The notes under the pieces are model-generated. The model did no database searches, had not been told where the DNA came from, and was given only the letters and a program-made list of their open reading frames with translations. From Planctomycetota bacterium (GTDB lineage Bacteria > Planctomycetota > UBA1135 > GCA-002686595): DNA of 64,000 nucleotides. The stretch covers positions 1 through 64,000 of the forward strand of contig CANKOY010000002.1 in the NCBI GenBank assembly GCA_947484275.1. The letters are read 5' to 3'. Each line of letters opens with the position of its first letter. Within the stretch, counting starts at the first letter, position 1. The translations under genes were made by a program, and so were the position numbers. Of this stretch, positions 55,123 to 62,676 are shown piece after piece.

Positions 55123-55670
55123 GGGCGCAGGAACTCGGCCACGCGCAGAACCAGGGTCGCAGGCTCGGGCAGGCGCCCGAGGCCGTCGTCGCCGCAGGCC
55201 ATGTGGCCAGCCTCGGGCTGCACCACAGTCCATCCATCGCTGCCAAGTTGCTTCAAATTCCGCTGCACTGACGGCTGGGCGAGCATCCCGGGGTTCATGG
55301 CCGGGCAGAGGACCCGCGGACGCTCCTTCGGGCAGGCCAGGATCGCCGTGGTCACGAGGTCCCCGGCAAGGCCGTGGGCTAGGCGCCCGATCAGGTCTGC
55401 GCTTGCGGGTGCCACCAGAATCAGATCCGCCCATTGGCCCAGCTGGATGTGGTCCATGGCGCCCCGGCGCGCGGGCCCGAATTCGCTGACCGAAGCACTC
55501 TGCCCCGTGACGGCCTCGAACAACTGCGGCGAGATCAGCTCGGCTGCTGCCGGGGTCATGACAGTCTTCACGGTGTGACCCGCCTGGGTGAGCTTGCTGG
55601 CGAGGTCGCAGGCCTTGTAGATCGCCACCGAGGCGCCGCAGCACAGGAGGAGCTTAGCCATGGGCTCCAT
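55119..55670 (-). CDS. coaC: Phosphopantothenoylcysteine decarboxylase (CoaC)
   Basis: A 183-residue FMN-dependent flavoprotein decarboxylating 4'-phosphopantothenoylcysteine. It shows 'LLCCGASVAIYKACDLASKL' at the start, the active-site His region 'AMDHIQLGQWADLILVAPAS', 'CPAMNPGML' (PAMNxxM motif) and the Cys flap 'HMACGDDGLGRLPEP'. Usually the N-terminal half of CoaBC; here separate. The ATG at 55670 follows directly after CTATAA, a promoter-like -10, raising the possibility of a near-leaderless mRNA. It heads the minus-strand run towards priA. Confidence 0.92.
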   Translation of the reverse strand: MEPMAKLLLCCGASVAIYKACDLASKLTQAGHTVKTVMTPAAAELISPQLFEAVTGQSASVSEFGPARRGAMDHIQLGQWADLILVAPASADLIGRLAHGLAGDLVTTAILACPKERPRVLCPAMNPGMLAQPSVQRNLKQLGSDGWTVVQPEAGHMACGDDGLGRLPEPATLVLRVAEFLRP

Positions 55671-55743
55671 TTATAGACGACCGCCCCCTCGGAGTGGCTG
55701 CCCCCCCCATCGCTGGGTCGCTTCCGCGCGCTAGATGCGCCGA

Positions 55744-55791
55744 CCTCTGTTTACAGCCAGAGGGGCCAGTGGGCCCCGGAGCATTGATCAA
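55744..55791 (+). promoter_or_regulatory. Tandem hairpins and TTGATCAA palindrome upstream of the TGA-containing thioredoxin gene
   Basis: In the 220-bp divergent gap, CCTCTG/CAGAGG (55744-55763) and GGGGCC/GGCCCC (55762-55777) form two adjoining hairpins that share two bases, and the palindrome TTGATCAA lies at 55784-55791. They may be a leader structure or an operator site. No standard -35/-10 pair could be assigned with confidence. Confidence 0.35.
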
Positions 55792-55891
55792 TCAAGGCAA
55801 AAAGCCGTCTGCTGACAGCGCGGAGGCCCACAAACAGGCTATTGTCGCTCGTCCGGGGTGCGTCCTCTCGACCTCCCCACAGCTAAAAATT

Positions 55892-56848
55892 ATGAAGACT
55901 CTCCAATTGCTACTCGCGCCCGTCGCGATGGTGGCTCTGGTTGCCTTCGCTCCCGTGGAAGGTGTTGTTGGCAAATCCATGCCGGCGATCCCGATCGAGG
56001 GGCTGACGCAGACCAAGGCCAAGTCGTTCGACGAGTACACCGGACGGGCAGTGCTCGTCGAATTTTTCGCCTACTGGTGAGGCCCCTGCAGCTCGTCAGT
56101 CCCGCACCTCAATCAACTCCAGGAGGAGTACGGTGCCAAGGGGCTGTCAGTCATTGGCGTGACCAGTGAAGGCGCTTCCGAAACGGATAAATGGGTGGCC
56201 GAGCACGGTGCGAAATTCGCCTACGGCTACGACAAAGGCGGCAAGCTCTCCAGGTTCTGCGGCGTTGCGGGCATCCCCCACGCTGTCCTTTTCGACCCCA
56301 GCGGCAAAGCCGTTTGGGACGGACACCCCGGCGGACTGACCGGCAAGGACATTGAAAAGGCCCTGGTCGGCGCCCTGCCGAAGTTGCCTTGGGAGTGGGA
56401 AGCGCCGTTGCAACCGGCGGCGCAACTGCTCGCCAAGCGTCAATTCGCCAAGGCGATCGCAGAGGCCCAGAAGGCCGGCACCGCGGGCGAACCCCTGGTG
56501 GCCGCCGTGCAAGCGGTAGTCAAGGGACGCGTCGAGGGGATCAACGCGGCCAAGACCGCCGGCGATTTCCTGGGGGTGACCGAGGACGCCAGCGCATTGT
56601 TGAAGGACATCAAGGGCCTGCCCGAAGAGGAGGCTCTCGCGGCGCTGATCAAGGAAGTTGCCAGCGACAAGGAAGCCCAGAAAGTGATCTCGGCTCAAAA
56701 AGTCGTGCGCGAAATCGGCTCGGAGAAGATCAAGAAGCGCGATCTCCCCGGCGTGATCAAGAAACTCGACAAGATCGCCAGCGAGAACGAAGGCAACGCC
56801 GCAGGCCGTGAAGCGCGTTCGGCCATCGAGGCGCTGCGCAAAGTCTGA
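55892..56848 (+). CDS. TlpA/thioredoxin-like selenoprotein candidate (Sec-Gly-Pro-Cys)
   Basis: One reading frame of 318 codons interrupted only by TGA at 56078-56080 (codon 63). Residues 1-27 are a signal peptide. Residues 28-150 are a TlpA/AhpC-type thioredoxin fold: 'AVLVEFFAYW-[TGA]-GPC' replaces the usual W-C-G-P-C, so Sec63 and Cys66 would be the redox pair. 'LSVIGVTSEG' and the cis-Pro loop 'GIPHAVLFDPSGKAVWDGHP' follow. Residues 150-318 are a Lys/Ala-rich helical domain. Frame, codon use and homology continue past the TGA, which argues for selenocysteine rather than decay. A terminator follows. It probably reduces disulphides or peroxides outside the cytoplasm. A point nonsense mutation is the alternative. 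Confidence 0.8.
56081..56145 (+). promoter_or_regulatory. SECIS-like stem-loop candidate after the in-frame TGA
   Basis: Starting with the first base after the TGA, the RNA can pair GGCCCCT (56081-56087) with AGGGGCT (56139-56145), GCACC (56104-56108) with GGTGC (56132-56136) and ACTCC (56116-56120) with GGAGT (56125-56129). That leaves an AGGA tetraloop. Bacterial SECIS elements lie just 3' of the UGA and need a G near the start of the apical loop, as here. The loop is about 40 nt from the UGA, at the far edge of the usual range. The fold was done by eye. Confidence 0.4.
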
Positions 56849-56864
56849 TTCGGCGGGTCCACAG

Positions 56865-56901
56865 AGGCGGGGCGGTCCAAGGGGCCGCCCCGCCTTTTTT
56901 T
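56865..56901 (+). terminator. Rho-independent terminator after the thioredoxin-like gene
   Basis: AGGCGGGGCGG and CCGCCCCGCCT pair over 11 bp around a 9-nt loop, followed by TTTTTTT. It starts 17 bp beyond the stop codon of the TGA-containing gene, which supports the whole gene being one transcription unit that is still maintained. Confidence 0.92.
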
Positions 56902-56908
56902 GCGGCCC

Positions 56909-58114
56909 CTACTTCAGAAGTTCCTGCTCGAGCCGCTCGAGGAAGAACCCGACGTCAGTCACCAGTCCCAGGGCGTGCATCGTGCCGCGATTGGAGAGTT
57001 TGGTGGGCAACGCCTCGGTCATGTCCACGCACACCGTCTTGACGCTGGCCGGAAGCAGGTTTCCCACGGCGATCGAGTGCAGCGCCGATGCGAGCATCAG
57101 GCACATGCCGCAACCCTCGAGCGCCTTTCCGTAGGCCACCTGCGCTTCCAACACATCCGTGATCACGTCCGCCAGTGGACCGTCGTCGCGGATCGAGCCC
57201 GCGAGCACGTAGGGCACCTTGGCGCGCACGACTTCATACATGACGCCGCGCTGCACCAAGCCCGCGTCCACGGCCTGCCGAATCCCGCCGCAGCGATTGA
57301 CCGCGTTGATCGCGAACAGGTGATTGCGGTTGCCGCCCTCCACCGCGCGACCGCTGAGCTGGCACACGCCGAGCGACGTTTTCAGGATCGCCTTTTCCAA
57401 GTCGTGCGTCGCAAAGGCATTGCCCGTGAGCAGCACCTGGATCCAGCCGGCGCGCACGAGGCGCCCAAGGGCAGCGTCGCCGCCGGAGTGCACGATCGCT
57501 GGTCCGGCGACGAGCACGATTTTCGCGCCGCTCTCGCGCACCTGCTTCATCTCGCGCGCAATGCCAGCGATCGCGATGACCTTGTTGACCTCCGAGGAGA
57601 CGTCGTTGGTCATGAAACCGAACACGGAGTAGCCGCGACTGCGCTGGGGCGGAACTACGCGCACGCCGCCGCCGCGCAGGAGGACGGGCTCATCGGCGCG
57701 AACGAGGCGCTGCTTGACGCAGGTCGGCTTCCCGCCGCGCAGGACGAGGGCACAGTCCATTTTCTGCGCGGCGACTTGGATCCAGCCGCCGCCTATACGC
57801 ACGTAGGTTTCGAAGTTGGTCGTCGAGTAGAACGCGTCGGGCAAGATCCCGTCCGCTTCTGCGGATTCGAAACGCGCGTCGGCGACGTGTGTGGACGCGC
57901 CCAGATAGGAAAGGCTCTGCAGGATCGCGTCGAGCACGTGGGGATCCTTCGCGCGCACTGCGAGGCGCGCCGAGGAAGGCTCCTCGTTGGTCTTGCCGAT
58001 GGCGAAGTCGAGCACCTCGAACTCTCCGCCCTCCTCGACGATGCGCGCAAAGGTCTTGCGCAGGATGTCCGAGTCGATCAAGTGCCCGCTGAGTTCGACA
58101 ATTTCCTGGACCAT
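56909..58114 (-). CDS. TIGR00300-like protein (LOR/SDH domain; nickel-pincer ornithine cyclodeaminase type)
   Basis: A 401-residue protein of the TIGR00300 family. The N-terminal ~100 residues match the LOR/SDH domain ('GHLIDSDILRKTFARIVEEG', 'FEVLDFAIGKTNEEPSSARL'). The C-terminal ~280 residues carry 'GYSVFGFMTNDVSSEVNKVI', 'IVLVAGPAIVHSGGDAALGR' and 'LLTGNAFATHDLEKAILKTS'. By family knowledge such proteins are linked to ornithine cyclodeaminase activity, in part with a nickel-pincer nucleotide, and larB lies in this window. The ATG at 58114 is preferred; the frame extends to 58165. It is preceded by a large inverted repeat at the gmk end. Confidence 0.75.
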   Translation of the reverse strand: MVQEIVELSGHLIDSDILRKTFARIVEEGGEFEVLDFAIGKTNEEPSSARLAVRAKDPHVLDAILQSLSYLGASTHVADARFESAEADGILPDAFYSTTNFETYVRIGGGWIQVAAQKMDCALVLRGGKPTCVKQRLVRADEPVLLRGGGVRVVPPQRSRGYSVFGFMTNDVSSEVNKVIAIAGIAREMKQVRESGAKIVLVAGPAIVHSGGDAALGRLVRAGWIQVLLTGNAFATHDLEKAILKTSLGVCQLSGRAVEGGNRNHLFAINAVNRCGGIRQAVDAGLVQRGVMYEVVRAKVPYVLAGSIRDDGPLADVITDVLEAQVAYGKALEGCGMCLMLASALHSIAVGNLLPASVKTVCVDMTEALPTKLSNRGTMHALGLVTDVGFFLERLEQELLK

Positions 58115-58129
58115 TGTGCGGCGATGGTA

Positions 58130-58222
58130 GCGTACGGAGTCGGGTGAATTCGTCCGGGGTTCCATCGACCCGCCCGGCGCGGATGGATGGATCCGCGCAC
58201 GAATTCAACCGATTCCGTGCTC
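58130..58222. repeat. Imperfect inverted repeat (about 36-nt arms) at the gmk 3' end
   Basis: Left arm 58130-58165 and right arm 58187-58222 are reverse complements at about 29 of 36 positions, with a 21-bp loop. The perfect core is TGAATTCGT (58145-58153) and ACGAATTCA (58199-58207). The right arm contains the last six codons of gmk. Both arms would read M-D/E-P-R-T-N-S. It could be a terminator-like hairpin for gmk or a mobile-type palindrome. Confidence 0.7.
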
Positions 58223-58780
58223 CAGCCCCGCGATCTTGCGAATCTGCGCCAGCGCGTCCTCGAGCTTGTCGTTGACCACCACGTGGTCGTAGCGGCCGCG
58301 CTCGCGCCATTCGTCCTCAGCTTTCCTCAAGCGCCGCTCCAGGACATCGGGCGCTTCGGTCTTGCGGTCGGTCAGGCGCCGTCGCAGCTCAGTGAAATCG
58401 GGCGGAGCGATGAACACGTAGATTCCAGGCTCGCGCAGCGACTTCAATTGCAGCGCGCCCTGAACATCGATCTCGAGTAGATAGACCTCGCCGCGCGCCA
58501 TGGCCTCCTGCATCGGACCGCGCAGAGTGCCGTACATGTTGCCGTAAACGTCGGCGTGTTCGATGAACGCGCCCTCAGCCATCAGCTCCTTGAAGCGCTC
58601 ACGCGAAATGAAGTGATAGTCGCGGCCGTCCACTTCCCCAGCCCGCGGGTTGCGCGTGGTGGCCGAGATCGAGAAACGCACGCGCGGATCCTCGAGCAGG
58701 CGCTTGCAGATCGTGGTCTTACCGCTGCCCGAGGGCCCGGAGATCACGAGCATCGTGCCCTTGCGCGGAGTGTCGCTCAT
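58205..58780 (-). CDS. gmk: Guanylate kinase
   Basis: A 191-residue kinase converting GMP to GDP. It has the P-loop 'ISGPSGSGKTT' at residues 13-23, the GMP-binding stretch 'SATTRNPRAGEVDGRDYHF' near 39, and 'LLEIDVQGALQLK' near 100. The length is typical. The last few codons fall inside an inverted repeat shared with the region before the next gene. Its start overlaps the yicC stop as ATGA. Confidence 0.96.
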   Translation of the reverse strand: MSDTPRKGTMLVISGPSGSGKTTICKRLLEDPRVRFSISATTRNPRAGEVDGRDYHFISRERFKELMAEGAFIEHADVYGNMYGTLRGPMQEAMARGEVYLLEIDVQGALQLKSLREPGIYVFIAPPDFTELRRRLTDRKTEAPDVLERRLRKAEDEWRERGRYDHVVVNDKLEDALAQIRKIAGLEHGIG

Positions 58781-59655
58781 TCAACGTTGGCCACCTGCTC
58801 GCGCAGGCGCTCGATGGCCGTCTTCATTTCGACGACGGCGTGTGCCACTTCGGCGTCCGAGCACTTTGAGCCGATCGTGTTGGCCTCGCGCAGGAATTCC
58901 TGCACCAGGAAATCCAGGGGGCGACCCACGGGACCGGCGCGGGCCAGGATCGTGTCGAACTGCACGAAGTGACTGCGCAGGCGCGTCAGTTCTTCGGCGA
59001 CGTCGAGCCTGTCGGCCACCAGCGCCACTTCGCGCGCGAGGTCCGCGGGGGCGAGCGAGCCGCGCGAACCCAGCAGTTCTTCAACGCGCCGCCTCAATGC
59101 GGCGTGGTGTTCGCGCACGACGACCGGCATGCGCTTTTCGATCGCATCGGTGTGGCGCTCGAGCAGCTTTCGGTTCTTCTTGAGGTCTGCCCCAAGGGCG
59201 CGCCCCTCCGCTTCGCGCATGGTCTCGAGCTCGCACAGCGCAGCCTCGGCCGCCTTGAGGATCAACTTGTGCTCGCGCTCCAGTGCGCGCTCGGCGACCG
59301 GCGCGTGGGCCACGACCCCGGGCAATTTCGCCAGGGTGTCCAGTGAGAGTGTCGGCTCAATGCCGAGTTGCTTAGCGAGCTTGAACAGCTCGCGCTGCAG
59401 ACGCTGCGCGACCTCGGGTTGAACGCTGGGTCCGCCCGTGCGCTCGCTGGCACCAAGTGTCACGTTCATGTTGACCGACCCGCGGTCCAGGCGCTTCTTG
59501 ATCAGCGCCTCGATCTCGGGCTCCAACTCCAAGCAATCCACCGGCAGGCGCAACTTCACCTGCAGTTGTTTGTGGTTCACCGTGCGCACTTCCGCGCGCA
59601 CGGACACGCCAGCTTGCTCCAGTGAGGCCGCGCCGAATCCGGTCATCGAACGCAT
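58777..59655 (-). CDS. yicC: YicC family endoribonuclease-like protein
   Basis: A 292-residue YicC family protein. The N-terminal 'MRSMTGFGAASLEQAG' and 'EVRTVNHKQLQVKLRLP' are the family signature, and the C-terminal DUF1732 part 'REANTIGSKCSDAEVAHAVV' closes it. E. coli YicC acts with RNase activity on sRNA; the role here is inferred only by family. The ATG at 59655 lies 2 bp after the pyrE stop. Overlaps gmk, its frequent partner, by ATGA. Confidence 0.95.
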   Translation of the reverse strand: MRSMTGFGAASLEQAGVSVRAEVRTVNHKQLQVKLRLPVDCLELEPEIEALIKKRLDRGSVNMNVTLGASERTGGPSVQPEVAQRLQRELFKLAKQLGIEPTLSLDTLAKLPGVVAHAPVAERALEREHKLILKAAEAALCELETMREAEGRALGADLKKNRKLLERHTDAIEKRMPVVVREHHAALRRRVEELLGSRGSLAPADLAREVALVADRLDVAEELTRLRSHFVQFDTILARAGPVGRPLDFLVQEFLREANTIGSKCSDAEVAHAVVEMKTAIERLREQVANVE

Positions 59656-59657
59656 GT

Positions 59658-60260
59658 TCAGACCTGAGTCTTCGCCGCGCCGGGGCGACTTCCGGGTTTG
59701 ACCGCGGGACCGTGGGCGCCGGACTTGCACAGCGGGCATTCCTCGCGGGTCCACGACACCGCTTCCACGTCGGCGAGCGCCGTGAATGGCAGGCCCTCGG
59801 CCTCAAACGGATTCTTGCGTCCCGAGCGGTTGACGATTGAGGCGACGCCAACGACCTGACCGCCGAGCTGTCTTACCAGCGCGATCACTTCGCGCACGGA
59901 ACCGCCGGTAGTCAAGACGTCCTCGACCACGAGCAGTTTCTCGCCGGGCCGGAGCTCGAACCCGCGGCGCAAACTCATTTGCCCGTCGACGCGCTCGGAG
60001 AAGAAGGAGCGCAAGCCAAGCTCGCGCGCGACTTCTTGGGACCAAACCACGGCGCCCAGTGCCGGACCGATCACCAGTTCAGGTCGGGTCGCAAGCCGCG
60101 CCGCAATCTCCTTCGCAAGCGCCTGTGCGTGGCGCGGATGCGCCAGCAATAGCGCGCACTGGAAGTACTGATTGGAATGGCGCCCGCTCGAAAGCTGGAA
60201 GTGGCCCTCCAGGAGCGCGCGACTCGAGCGGAACAGGTCGAGGACTTCCGCCGCCTCCAT
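59658..60260 (-). CDS. pyrE: Orotate phosphoribosyltransferase
   Basis: A 200-residue enzyme joining orotate to PRPP in pyrimidine synthesis. It has 'GHFQLSSGRHSNQYFQCALL' at the start, the substrate loop near 'SFFSERVDGQMSLRRGF' and the PRPP motif 'VVEDVLTTGGSVREV'. The C-terminal 25 residues add two Cys (CPLCKSGAHG), a tail seen in some PyrE proteins. ATG at 60260 is 5 bp after the secG stop; the extended frame to 60443 reads through secG. Confidence 0.94.
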   Translation of the reverse strand: MEAAEVLDLFRSSRALLEGHFQLSSGRHSNQYFQCALLLAHPRHAQALAKEIAARLATRPELVIGPALGAVVWSQEVARELGLRSFFSERVDGQMSLRRGFELRPGEKLLVVEDVLTTGGSVREVIALVRQLGGQVVGVASIVNRSGRKNPFEAEGLPFTALADVEAVSWTREECPLCKSGAHGPAVKPGSRPGAAKTQV

Positions 60261-60265
60261 GGAGC

Positions 60266-60616
60266 TCAACCCCCGGTCGTGGGCGGATTGGTCGGAGGGG
60301 GCGTCGACGGAGGCGTCGAGCCTGATGCACCGCTGTCCAGGGGCGTAATGTCGGTGGCGCTGGGCTCGAGGTCCGAACCGCGCACGTGCACTCGGTTGAG
60401 CACCGTAATCAGCATCGCGCTGACCAGGAACACTCCGACGCACACGCCCGTGAACGTGTTGATTCCACGGGAACCCGCGCCAAAGGTCTCTTGACCGCTG
60501 GTGCCCAGGGCCTGGCCGAAGCCACCGCCCTTGCCCTCCTGCAACAGAACAACAACGATCAGAACGACCGCCGCGAGGATGAAAACGAAGTACAGGAGCG
60601 TGATGAGCAGGTCCAT
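60266..60616 (-). CDS. secG: Preprotein translocase subunit SecG
   Basis: A 116-residue SecG of the Sec channel. Two membrane helices are clear: 'LLYFVFILAAVVLIVVVLLQ' (residues about 6-26) and 'FTGVCVGVFLVSAMLITVLN' (about 55-75). Between them lies the conserved 'QEGKGGGFGQALGTSGQETFG'-type cytoplasmic loop, quoted here only as family evidence. A Pro/Thr-rich C-terminal tail follows. It lies 25 bp after tpiA, a common neighbour in bacterial genomes. Confidence 0.93.
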   Translation of the reverse strand: MDLLITLLYFVFILAAVVLIVVVLLQEGKGGGFGQALGTSGQETFGAGSRGINTFTGVCVGVFLVSAMLITVLNRVHVRGSDLEPSATDITPLDSGASGSTPPSTPPPTNPPTTGG

Positions 60617-60641
60617 GGATGACTCTCGAGCGCTAAGGAAT

Positions 60642-61400
60642 TTAGAGCGCGCCCTCGACGATGCCGAGGAACGCTTCAGATTGTAGTGATGCACCGCCGA
60701 CCAGCGCGCCATCGACATTGGCGACGCCCATCAGGGCCTTGATGTTGTCGGCTTTCACGCTGCCACCGTACTGGATCCGCACGGCCTTGGAGGCCATGTC
60801 CGAGTAGATCCCGGCCAACATGCCGCGGATGTAGCTGTGGACGTCCCCCACCTGGGCCGGGGTGGCGTTGTTGCCGGTACCGATGGCCCACACAGGCTCA
60901 TAGGCCAGAGTGACGCGTTCCAGGTCGTCCTCGCTGACTCCCGCGAGGCCCAGGGTGAGCTGACGTCCGATGCGCGGCTCCGTGGACCCGGATTGGCGCT
61001 CCTCGGCGGTTTCACCGACGCACAGGATCACGTCGAGACCCGCGCCGAGAGCCGCGTGCAACTTGCGATTGACCAGTCGATCGTCCTCGCCGTAAAGGTG
61101 GCGGCGCTCCGAGTGGCCGCAAAGCACCAGAGTCGCGCCGACGTCCTTGAGCATCGCGGCGCTGACCTCGCCGGTGAACGCGCCGCTCTTCTCGTCGCTG
61201 ACGTTCTGGGCGCCAACCGCGATCGACGAACCGGCCAGGCTGCGCGCAATTTCGGCCAGGTAGACAAAGGGCGGAAAGACCGCCACGTCGCGGCCGGTCC
61301 AAGTCACCGAACGCGCTGCCAGAGCTTGGGCCAGCGCCACGCCGGAGCGCCGGTCGAGGTTCATCTTCCAATTGCCCGCGAGAAACGGCTTGCGAGTCAC
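60642..61400 (-). CDS. tpiA: Triosephosphate isomerase
   Basis: A 252-residue glycolytic TIM barrel. Lys12 in 'GNWKMN', the catalytic His in 'LVLCGHSERRHLYGE' near 94 and the catalytic Glu in 'AYEPVWAIGTG' near 166 are all present, with the phosphate loop 'IQYGGSVKADN' near 210. GTG at 61400 overlaps the aroF stop as GTGA. Full length, nothing missing. Transcribed with secG. Confidence 0.97.
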   Translation of the reverse strand: MTRKPFLAGNWKMNLDRRSGVALAQALAARSVTWTGRDVAVFPPFVYLAEIARSLAGSSIAVGAQNVSDEKSGAFTGEVSAAMLKDVGATLVLCGHSERRHLYGEDDRLVNRKLHAALGAGLDVILCVGETAEERQSGSTEPRIGRQLTLGLAGVSEDDLERVTLAYEPVWAIGTGNNATPAQVGDVHSYIRGMLAGIYSDMASKAVRIQYGGSVKADNIKALMGVANVDGALVGGASLQSEAFLGIVEGAL

Positions 61401-62443
61401 GCGGAGCCTTTCATGGCTTGGGGCGTGCCTTCGACGAGCTTGCGCCCGTCGAGTTGCGCCATCGCCCGCGCGTCAGCCATCACACGCTCGAATTCCGCTG
61501 GAGAAATCGCCTGGTTTCCGTCGGAGTGGACTTCGGACGGATTGGGATGCACCTCGACGATCAAGCCGTCCGCGCCCGCGGCGAGGCCCGCGCGCGCCAG
61601 TGGCCGCACGAGATCTCCGCGACCCGCCGCGTGGGACGGATCGACGATCACCGGCAAGTGCGTGTTGCGTTTGAGGAACGCGACGCCGGCCACGTCGAGC
61701 AGATTGCGCGAGGTGGCATCAAAACCGCGCACTCCGCGCTCGCACAGGACCACCTGGGTGTTTCCGGCGGAAAGAATGTATTCGGCGGCGAGCACGAACT
61801 CGCGCAGGGTCGCCATGAAACCGCGCTTGAGCAGCACGGGCTTCTTCGTGCGCCCGACTTCGATCAACAGAGGCGCGTTGAACATGTTGCGCGAGCCGAT
61901 CTGAAACATGTCAGCCGCATCGCCGACCGCTTCGACTTCGCGCGGATCGAGCACTTCGGTGACAATCGCAAGACCGGTTTCCACGCGCACGCGCTCGAGG
62001 ATCTCGAGGCCCTTCATGCGCGTGCCCTGGAACGAGTACGGCGAGGTGCGCGGCTTGAAGGCGCCGCCGCGCAGGCACAGGGCTCCGCGCTCGCGCACGG
62101 CGCGGGCGATCTCCAGGGTGCGCTCAAAGGACTCGATCGCGCAGGGACCGGCAATCATCGACACCGAGCCACCGCCAAAGCGCGCGGCACCCACGGCGAC
62201 TTGGGTGTCAGCGCGGCCGGGCCCGCGCTCGTGCAGCTCGCGCGAGGCGCCCATGTCGAGGATCGAATGGACGCTCGATAGATCCTCGAACCGCGAGCGG
62301 TGCTCCGGACGGCCGGGACCGGTCAACTCGAGGTATTCGCGGTCAGGATCCACGAAGCGCGCCGAAAGCGAGAGCTCTCGCGCCAGTTCGAGGACCGCTT
62401 CGATCTCGCCGGCAGCGAGCTTCTTCTTAAGCCGAATCAGCAT
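61397..62443 (-). CDS. aroF: 3-deoxy-7-phosphoheptulonate synthase (type I-beta)
   Basis: A 348-residue DAHP synthase, first enzyme of aromatic amino acid synthesis, joining PEP and erythrose-4-phosphate. The first ~75 residues form the small regulatory (FL/ACT-like) domain of the I-beta type ('MLIRLKKKLAAGEIEAVLEL'). The barrel shows 'IAGPCAIESFERTLE', 'GGAFKPRTSPYSFQG', 'LKRGFMATLREFVLAAEY' and 'VIVDPSHAAGRGDLV'. The ATG at 62443 fits the domain; the upstream frame to 62677 is spurious. Its stop overlaps tpiA (GTGA). Confidence 0.93.
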   Translation of the reverse strand: MLIRLKKKLAAGEIEAVLELARELSLSARFVDPDREYLELTGPGRPEHRSRFEDLSSVHSILDMGASRELHERGPGRADTQVAVGAARFGGGSVSMIAGPCAIESFERTLEIARAVRERGALCLRGGAFKPRTSPYSFQGTRMKGLEILERVRVETGLAIVTEVLDPREVEAVGDAADMFQIGSRNMFNAPLLIEVGRTKKPVLLKRGFMATLREFVLAAEYILSAGNTQVVLCERGVRGFDATSRNLLDVAGVAFLKRNTHLPVIVDPSHAAGRGDLVRPLARAGLAAGADGLIVEVHPNPSEVHSDGNQAISPAEFERVMADARAMAQLDGRKLVEGTPQAMKGSA

Positions 62444-62676
62444 GGGGGGCAGGGGTGGCGCGCGGCGGGGCCAATTGCCGACCGATTCGCCCGTTTCGAA
62501 GCGCAGCAGTCTAACCACGTCCGAGGCGGGGTGCCACGCGGCGACCCCCTTCGTCCTGCCGGGCGCGCAGGGCCCAAGGCCGATCTGGCCGGGCCCAGAA
62601 CCGTGCTGGGCTGGACGGCGCCTGGGCGGACCTCTATAGCTTGGCGCCCCGGCGCAGGCCGTTGTCGCCGACCCCA

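Noticed and set aside
54379-55644. Single 421-codon frame across coaB and coaC
   Set aside because: Only the part below 55122 is CoaB; the upstream part is an out-of-frame reading of coaC, which has its own complete gene.
56078-56080. Pseudogene reading of the thioredoxin-like gene
   Set aside because: A single TGA at the exact redox-Cys codon with an otherwise intact gene, signal peptide and terminator fits selenocysteine better than decay. Not excluded; the genome's selenocysteine genes decide.
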